From Cryobacterium cryoconiti (lineage in GTDB: Bacteria > Actinomycetota > Actinomycetes > Actinomycetales > Microbacteriaceae), in contig NZ_SOHA01000005.1 of NCBI RefSeq assembly GCF_004403065.1, positions 478,352 to 542,351 on the forward strand: 64,000 nt of DNA, written 5' to 3'. Positions 58,614 to 64,000 of this stretch are shown in pieces; positions within the stretch are counted from its first letter, which is position 1; each line of letters starts with the position of its first letter. The notes under the pieces were generated by a model. That model was not told the origin of the DNA, made no database searches, and saw nothing but the letters and a program-made list of their open reading frames with translations. A program made the position numbers and the translations under genes.

Positions 58614-59850
58614 ATTCGGGGTGCTCGTCCATCCACGCGAGCCACTTCGCCACGGCGGCCTCATGCTCCTCGATGGTGGTGGAGAAGATCGTCTCACCGG
58701 TGTCCAGGTTCCACGATACGAAGTACAGCCAGCTGCCCTCGGCCGGGTTGACGGCGGCGTCGATCGCCACGTCGCCGGGGTTCGAGATCGGTCCCACGGG
58801 CAGCCCGGGGTGCACATAGGTGTTGTAGGCATTGGCGGCGTCGGCGCGTTCGGCATCCGTGGTGGTCACCCGGTCGGTGGCCCCGGTGCCGTAGGCGACG
58901 GTGGCGTCGGACTGCAGCAGTCCGCTCTCCCACCGGGCCGGGTCGAGCCGGTTCAGGAAGACCCGGGACACCTTGTAGAAGTCCTCGGTCAGTCCGGCCT
59001 CACGCTGGATGAGAGCCGCGAGCACGATGGTCTTCCAGCGGTCTGCCGGGGCGACGCCCGCGGCGTCGAGCGCCTCGAATTGCCGGTCCACGAGCATCCG
59101 GATGGCATCGGTGGCCGTGGTGTCCGCGGGGAACGTGTACGTCGCCGGGAACAGGAACCCCTCGAGCGTGGTGGCCTCGGCAGGCAGCCCGTACGGTGTC
59201 ACGTCCGCGGCGGCGACCTTCAGGTCGGCGAGAGGGATGCTGGTTCCCTCGGTGATCAACTGCAGGATGGCCGTGGTCGTGGTGCCCTCGGGGATGACGA
59301 CGGTCTGCTCGAGCTTGGTGTCCGCATCGAGCAGGGCGTCGAGGGCCGCGCGGGCGCTCATCTGCTCGGCCAACCGGTAGGCACCCGGCTGGAATACGGG
59401 TTCCGGGGACTCCTCGCGCAGCAGCTGGTAGAACGCGTCGTAGCTCTTCACGACGTCCTGGGCGACGAGAGTGTTCGCAATGTCTTGCCCGGTGTCGCCG
59501 TCATGGATCATCACCACGACCTCCGCATCGCCGGTGCCGTCGTAGTCGGCCGGCCCCTGCACCATGCCGATGACCGTGCCGATCGGCTCCTGCAGCAGGA
59601 CGGCGGCGGCGCCGGCCAGGCCGATCAGAACCAGGAACACGATCAGGCAGCCCCAGGCGCCGCGGCGACTTTTCTTCTTCTTCCGGGCCGGTTCGGAATC
59701 CAGCAGGGCACGGCGGCTGGACCGGGTCCCCTCCTCCCGCGATTCGCGCAGGGCGCGGCGCGAGCTCGATGTGTCGACGGGACTCTCGGGATTCGCCGGG
59801 TCGGCCGGAACGTGCGGAGGTCCGGCGGGGCCGGCGGGAGGGATCGTCAT
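58606..59850 (-). CDS. mltG: Endolytic transglycosylase MltG
   Basis: Cuts nascent glycan strands and helps end their synthesis, 414 residues. An Arg/Lys-rich cytoplasmic N-terminus, one membrane helix (about residues 66-88), then the YceG domain with LEGFLFPATYTF and the catalytic glutamate in AALIQREAG. It overlaps aroE by eight and ruvX by four bases. Confidence 0.93.
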   Translation of the reverse strand: MTIPPAGPAGPPHVPADPANPESPVDTSSSRRALRESREEGTRSSRRALLDSEPARKKKKSRRGAWGCLIVFLVLIGLAGAAAVLLQEPIGTVIGMVQGPADYDGTGDAEVVVMIHDGDTGQDIANTLVAQDVVKSYDAFYQLLREESPEPVFQPGAYRLAEQMSARAALDALLDADTKLEQTVVIPEGTTTTAILQLITEGTSIPLADLKVAAADVTPYGLPAEATTLEGFLFPATYTFPADTTATDAIRMLVDRQFEALDAAGVAPADRWKTIVLAALIQREAGLTEDFYKVSRVFLNRLDPARWESGLLQSDATVAYGTGATDRVTTTDAERADAANAYNTYVHPGLPVGPISNPGDVAIDAAVNPAEGSWLYFVSWNLDTGETIFSTTIEEHEAAVAKWLAWMDEHPEYD

Positions 59851-60371
59851 CGTCGAGGGTGCCCTTCAGGTGGTGCGGCAGCCGGCGGTGCGGCGGCTGA
59901 AAGCGGTTCGGTCCCAGGATCAACGGCGACGCCGGCGGGCGCGCCCTGGGTGCGTTCGCTGTCGAGGGCATGCTGCAGGATGATCACCGCGGCAACCTGG
60001 TCGACCACGGTCTTCTGGGTCTTGGCCTTGCGCCCCGCGGCACGCAGAACAGACTGCGCCGCGACGGTGGAGAGGCGTTCGTCGACCAGGCGCACCGGCA
60101 CGGCCAGGGTGCGGGCCAGAACCTCGGCGAAGCCCACGGCATCATTGGTCGATGCCGTCCGGTTGCCCGACAGTGCCAGGGGCAGCCCCACGACGACCTC
60201 GATCGCGTCCAGCTCGGCCACCACTGCCACGATCCGGGCTACGTCCAGGGTGCCGGAGAGGTCACGGCTCACGGTCTCGACCGGGGTGGCCAGCATTCCG
60301 TGCGGGTCGCTGCGGGCCAGTCCGATCCGGGCTTTCCCGACGTCGACTCCGACCCGCACGCCATGACGCAT
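59847..60371 (-). CDS. ruvX: Putative pre-16S rRNA nuclease / Holliday junction resolvase-like YqgF
   Basis: A 174-residue RNase H-fold protein. Motifs: VGVDVGKARIGLARSD, VVGLPLALSGN and VDERLSTVAAQ, with the last acid in KTVVDQVAAVIIL. YqgF proteins process the 5' end of 16S rRNA. A Pro/Ala-rich tail of about 25 residues follows. It starts four bases after the alaS stop. Confidence 0.93.
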   Translation of the reverse strand: MRHGVRVGVDVGKARIGLARSDPHGMLATPVETVSRDLSGTLDVARIVAVVAELDAIEVVVGLPLALSGNRTASTNDAVGFAEVLARTLAVPVRLVDERLSTVAAQSVLRAAGRKAKTQKTVVDQVAAVIILQHALDSERTQGAPAGVAVDPGTEPLSAAAPPAAAPPEGHPRR

Positions 60372-60375
60372 GGGC

Positions 60376-63030
60376 TCAGCCTGCTACGGCTGATCGGACG
60401 GCCATGAGGGCCTTCGGAATGGCGGCCACGTCGGTGCCACCACCCTGCGCGAGGTCGTCTTTGCCGCCACCGCCACCGCCGAGGATGCCGGCGACCTGCT
60501 TGGCCAGGGACCCGGCGCGGTGTCCGGCTTCCCGTGCTGCGGGGTTGGTGGCCACGATGACCACGGGCTTGTCGGCGACGACTGCTGCCAGGGCCACGAC
60601 GGCCGGCGCACCGCCGAGTTGGGTGCGCGTGGCCGTGACCAGCATCCGCAGGTCGTCGGCGGAGCCCAGCGGGCCCACATTCTCAGCCACGACGCTGACG
60701 GAGCCCGCCATCGCGGCGGAGGAGACGAGGGCCGGCACCTTGTCGGTGAGCGCCCGGGCCTCGAACGCCGCAATCTTCTTCTCCGCGGCCTTGAGGTTCA
60801 GCACGAGCTCGTTGATGCGCTCGGGCAGCTGGTCCCTGGGCGTCTTCAGATTCGCGGTCAGCTGGGAGACGAGCGCGCGCTCCGCGGCCAGGTCGCGGAA
60901 AGCCTCGAGCCCCACCAGCGATTCGACCCGGCGATTCGTCGATCCGACGGAACCCTCGCTGACGAGGCTGATCATGCCGATCTCCGCACTGGATTCGACG
61001 TGGGTTCCCGCGCACAGTTCGCGCGACCAGGGACCGCCGATGTCTACCACACGCACGCGGTCGCCGTACTTCTCGCTGAAAAGGGCCATCGCGCCGAGGG
61101 CCTTGGCCTCGGCGAGAGGCAGCTCCCGGGTGACCACGGGCAGGTTGTCCCGGATGGCGTTGTTGGAGATCTCTTCGATTTCGCTGCGCGTCGCCGGGGA
61201 CAGCGCCTGGTTCCAGGAGAAGTCGAGGCGGAAGAAGCCGGCTTTGTTGTACGAACCCGACTGGTGCGCGTTCGGGCCGAGCACCTGGCGCAGCGCCGCA
61301 TGCAGCACGTGGGTGCCCGAGTGCGCCTGGCGGGCGCCGCGGCGCCAGTCCGGGTCGACGACGCTGGTGGCCGGGTCCCCGACGCCGACCTCTCCGGAGC
61401 GCACCTGTACCTTGTGGCTGATCAGTCCCTTGACGGGCTTCTGCACGTCGAGGACCTCGAGCTCGTAGCCGGTGCCGACGATCAGCCCGGCGTCGGCTTC
61501 CTGTCCCCCGGATTCCGCATAGAGGGCCGTCTCGGCGAGGATGACTTCGGCGATCTCGCCGGACACGGCACGGTCGACGGACAGTCCCTTGACGATGATG
61601 CCGAGCACGCATGATTCGGTCTGCAGGGCGTCATAACCGGTGAAGACCGTCTCCCCCGCCGCCCGGAAGGCGCTGTACACCGACAGGTCGGCGAGGTGCG
61701 TCTTCTTGGCCTTGGCGTCGGCCTTGGCCATGGCGCGCTGTTTGCTCATGAGAGTGTCGAAGGCTTCGCGGTTGACGCTGAGGCCGGCTTCCTCGGCCAT
61801 TTCGAGGGTGATCTCGATCGGGAAACCATAGGTGTCGTGCAGGAGGAACGCGGTGTCCCCCGGCAGCACGGCCTTATCGGCCTTCTTCGTCTTCGCCACG
61901 GCAAGGTCGAGCACGGCGCTGCCGCTGGCGAGGGTGCGCAGGAAGGTTTCCTCTTCGGCATACGCTGCCTGGCTGATCCGGGCGTAGTCGGCTTTGACCT
62001 CGGGGTACGCGCCCGCCATGGCATCGCGCGAGGCCGGGAACAGCTCGGGGAAGGTCGCGGCGTCGACGCCGAGGAGGCGCATGGCGCGCACGCTGCGGCG
62101 CATCAGGCGACGCAGGATGTATCCGCGGCCCTCATTGGACGGCATGACTCCGTCACTCATCAGCATCAGGGACGACCGCACGTGGTCGGCGACGATGCGC
62201 ATCCGTACGTCGTCGTCGTGCACCGCACCATAGCGGCGGCCGGACAGTTCCGCGGCCCGGTCGAGGACCGGGCGCACCTGGTCGATTTCGTACATGTTCT
62301 GCACGCCCTGCTTGAGGAAGGCGACGCGTTCGAGCCCCATGCCCGTGTCGATGTTCTTCTTGGGCAGATCGCCGAGGATGACGAAGTCGTTCTTGCTGGT
62401 GCCCTCGCCGCGGAGGTACTGCATGAACACCAGGTTCCAGATTTCGACGTAGCGGTCGTCGTCGGTGGCCGGGCCGCCGTCGATGCCGTACTCGGGACCA
62501 CGGTCGAAGAAGATCTCCGAGCAGGGGCCGGCGGGGCCGGGCTGCCCGGTAGACCAGTAGTTCGTGTCCATGCCCAGACGCTGGATGCGGTGCTCGGGCA
62601 GGCCGAGGGCGCGCCAGTAGCGGAACGCTTCGTCGTCGTCTTCGTAGACGGTCACCCAGAGGTCCTTCTCGGCGAAGCCGTAGCCGCCGTCCGCCTCGGA
62701 GCTGGTGAGCAGCTCCCACGCGTATCCGATCGCTTCTTCCTTGAAGTAGTCGCCGAACGAGAAGTTGCCGTTCATCTGGAAGAAGGTGCCGTGGCGCGGT
62801 GTTTTGCCGACCTCTTCGATGTCGTTGGTGCGGATGCATTTCTGCACACTGGTCGCACGCGGGTACGGCGCCGGCACCAGACCGGTCAGGTAGGGCACGA
62901 ACGGAACCATGCCGGCCACCGTGAAGAGGAGTGTGGGGTCGTCGCTGACCAGCGAAGCGGACGGGACGACAGTGTGTCCACGATCGGCAAAGAAGTCGAG
63001 CCAGCGCCCGCGAATTTCAGCAGTCTGCAT
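60376..63030 (-). CDS. alaS: Alanyl-tRNA synthetase
   Basis: Charges tRNA-Ala, 884 residues. The class II core shows RTNDIEEVGKTPRHGTFFQM and GMGLERVAFL; the editing domain has HSGTHVLHAALRQVLG and CAGTHVES; the C-Ala domain ends with the glycine-rich GGGGGGKDDLAQGGG. Length and domains are complete. Confidence 0.97.
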   Translation of the reverse strand: MQTAEIRGRWLDFFADRGHTVVPSASLVSDDPTLLFTVAGMVPFVPYLTGLVPAPYPRATSVQKCIRTNDIEEVGKTPRHGTFFQMNGNFSFGDYFKEEAIGYAWELLTSSEADGGYGFAEKDLWVTVYEDDDEAFRYWRALGLPEHRIQRLGMDTNYWSTGQPGPAGPCSEIFFDRGPEYGIDGGPATDDDRYVEIWNLVFMQYLRGEGTSKNDFVILGDLPKKNIDTGMGLERVAFLKQGVQNMYEIDQVRPVLDRAAELSGRRYGAVHDDDVRMRIVADHVRSSLMLMSDGVMPSNEGRGYILRRLMRRSVRAMRLLGVDAATFPELFPASRDAMAGAYPEVKADYARISQAAYAEEETFLRTLASGSAVLDLAVAKTKKADKAVLPGDTAFLLHDTYGFPIEITLEMAEEAGLSVNREAFDTLMSKQRAMAKADAKAKKTHLADLSVYSAFRAAGETVFTGYDALQTESCVLGIIVKGLSVDRAVSGEIAEVILAETALYAESGGQEADAGLIVGTGYELEVLDVQKPVKGLISHKVQVRSGEVGVGDPATSVVDPDWRRGARQAHSGTHVLHAALRQVLGPNAHQSGSYNKAGFFRLDFSWNQALSPATRSEIEEISNNAIRDNLPVVTRELPLAEAKALGAMALFSEKYGDRVRVVDIGGPWSRELCAGTHVESSAEIGMISLVSEGSVGSTNRRVESLVGLEAFRDLAAERALVSQLTANLKTPRDQLPERINELVLNLKAAEKKIAAFEARALTDKVPALVSSAAMAGSVSVVAENVGPLGSADDLRMLVTATRTQLGGAPAVVALAAVVADKPVVIVATNPAAREAGHRAGSLAKQVAGILGGGGGGKDDLAQGGGTDVAAIPKALMAVRSAVAG

Positions 63031-63073
63031 TAGTTCCGTAGTTCGTTGAAGCGAAAAATGAGAGGGGTGTTGC

Positions 63074-63304
63074 TTATTTGGTGAGGGTGTCGATCACGTC
63101 TTCGGTGTTCGATGCCGCGTCGCCGATGGCGTCCCTCAGTTCGGCTTCGCGCTTCCGGTAGCCGTCCGAGATGGCCTCACCGAATTCGCGCGCCTTGGTG
63201 TCGAGATCGGCGAAGAACTGCTTGCCTTGACGCGTCTTGCCGGCCTCACGGGCGACGAGAAGCCCGGTGGTCAGACCGACGACAAACCAGATGAAACTCT
63301 TCAT
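63074..63304 (-). CDS. Small YtxH-like membrane-anchored protein
   Basis: A 76-residue protein: short hydrophobic N-terminus (FIWFVVGLTTGLLVARE) followed by a charged helix with AREFGEAISDGYRKREAELRDAI. It sits between the DUF948 gene and alaS, as in many actinomycetes. Function unknown. Confidence 0.75.
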   Translation of the reverse strand: MKSFIWFVVGLTTGLLVAREAGKTRQGKQFFADLDTKAREFGEAISDGYRKREAELRDAIGDAASNTEDVIDTLTK

Positions 63305-63437
63305 GACAATGCTCCCTGACTACGTGTGGAGACCCTGATAGGTGGTGAAACTGGTGGCTCACGGCGGCCCGAGTGTCTCGAACGACCACCTGACCGGTGA
63401 ATCCCAGACTCGACCGGCCCCTTGCCAGAGTAGCCGA

Positions 63438-63812
63438 CTAGCTGCGCCGCCGACGGGTGCCGCCGCCGCGGACAGAGCCGAGGGCCGCCCGAACGCCGGC
63501 GGAGAAGCCGGCCAACTTGACCAGCGGGCCGCCGACCGTCGCCGCGACGAGCGCCACCAGTGCGGACACGTTACCGGTGACATCCGCCACATTCGACGTG
63601 ATGGTGTCGACCCGGGCCAGCTGGGCGTTGGTCTCCTGGATGGTTTTCGTGGATTCCTCGAGCAGTGGGGTCACGGTGTGCGTCAGGTCACGGATGGACC
63701 GGGTCGTTTCGTCGAAGACCCGACCGATCTTGAACAGGGGCACCGCCAGGGCCAGGACCAGGACCAGGAATCCGCCCGCGAACGCGAGACCGACGATATC
63801 TCCACCTGACAT
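63438..63812 (-). CDS. DUF948 family membrane protein
   Basis: A 124-residue protein: N-terminal membrane helix (about 5-25, VGLAFAGGFLVLVLALAVPL), then a long helix of DUF948 type (ETTRSIRDLTHTVTPLLEE) and a basic tail TRRRRS. The ATG at 63812 is preferred; two upstream codons are possible. Function unknown; the gene lies downstream of rpsD, as is common. Confidence 0.8.
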   Translation of the reverse strand: MSGGDIVGLAFAGGFLVLVLALAVPLFKIGRVFDETTRSIRDLTHTVTPLLEESTKTIQETNAQLARVDTITSNVADVTGNVSALVALVAATVGGPLVKLAGFSAGVRAALGSVRGGGTRRRRS

Positions 63813-63864
63813 TGACCAACCATCCATTCCAGATTCGGCATACGAGAGCCGGGTGCATACGCAA

Positions 63865-63895
63865 AGAGCGGACCACCCCACGGGTGATCCGCTCT
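63865..63895 (-). terminator. Terminator of rpsD
   Basis: AGAGCGGA pairs with TCCGCTCT; further pairing (C-A-C-C-C with G-G-G-T-G) extends the stem past one mismatch. On the minus strand the stem is followed by TTTG. Confidence 0.75.
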
Positions 63896-63945
63896 CCAGC
63901 GTAGTTCAGTTGCAACGCCTGACGGCGGAGCGGGTGAAAAGGAAC

Positions 63946-64000
63946 CTAGCGGGCCGCGTAGTACTCGACGACGAGCTGGACTTCACAGGTCACGGGGACT
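63946..64000 (-). CDS. rpsD: 30S ribosomal protein S4, C-terminus only
   Basis: The last 17 codons and stop read VPVTCEVQLVVEYYAAR, the conserved end of ribosomal protein S4. The rest lies beyond the right edge. A hairpin terminator follows 50 bases downstream. Confidence 0.9.
   Translation of the reverse strand, partial: VPVTCEVQLVVEYYAAR

Overview
This is about 64 kb of high-GC chromosomal core DNA from an actinomycete, most likely a member of the Microbacteriaceae (a Cryobacterium-like relative is my guess; no 16S gene is present to confirm it). The grounds are the GC-rich codon use, the gene orders (trpE - two small membrane proteins - trpC-trpB-trpA - lgt; pyrR-pyrB-pyrC-x-carA-carB-pyrF-gmk-rpoZ-coaBC-metK-priA-fmt-rsmB-rpe; alaS-ruvX-mltG-aroE-aroC-aroK-aroB), an ANTAR response regulator of the PdtaR type, and an actinobacterial integration-host-factor domain fused to guanylate kinase. 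Nearly every gene lies on the minus strand. No gap between genes exceeds 300 bases.

Layout by coordinate: rpsA (cut by the left edge), a DUF885 metallopeptidase-like gene, polA, a divergent hotdog thioesterase, the PdtaR-like regulator and tRNA-Leu(CAA) fill 1-7.4 kb. A three-gene accessory module (ImmA/IrrE-type zinc peptidase, seven-helix membrane protein, EspR-like regulator) occupies 7.4-9.5 kb. Pyruvate kinase and glutamate synthase (gltD, gltB) follow to 17.4 kb. Then come lgt and the trp genes (18.5-23.9 kb), hisI/hisF/hisG/hisE with rpe (23.9-27.0 kb), rsmB-fmt-priA-metK (27.0-32.7 kb), coaBC-rpoZ-mIHF/gmk (32.9-35.4 kb) and the pyrimidine operon pyrF to pyrR (35.4-44.1 kb). A DsbA-like protein, nusB, efp, aroQ and heme O synthase reach 47.8 kb. 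A plus-strand stretch (DUF1508 protein, lepB, AI-2E transporter) runs to 50.2 kb. Next are a SixA-like phosphatase, a frameshifted gene, DUF779, an aldehyde dehydrogenase and its GAF regulator (50.2-54.8 kb). The shikimate operon aroB to alaS, two small membrane-anchored proteins and the C-terminus of rpsD close the window.

How the genes work together: the pathways are amino-acid, nucleotide and cofactor supply (chorismate from aroB/aroQ/aroE/aroK/aroC feeds trpE; glutamate synthase supplies nitrogen; pyr and car genes make UMP) alongside translation and replication genes. Most neighbours are translationally coupled by 1-, 4- or 8-base overlaps. A PyrR-binding hairpin lies just before the pyrR ribosome-binding site, which suggests translational feedback on the pyr operon.

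The best candidate for an under-described system is the ImmA/IrrE peptidase - membrane protein - EspR-like regulator module at 7.4-9.5 kb, with a pair of ACATGT palindromes at its promoter/start region. The mIHF-guanylate kinase fusion and the GAF regulator/aldehyde dehydrogenase/DUF779 set are next. I found no integrase, transposase, insertion sequence, CRISPR array or prophage gene.
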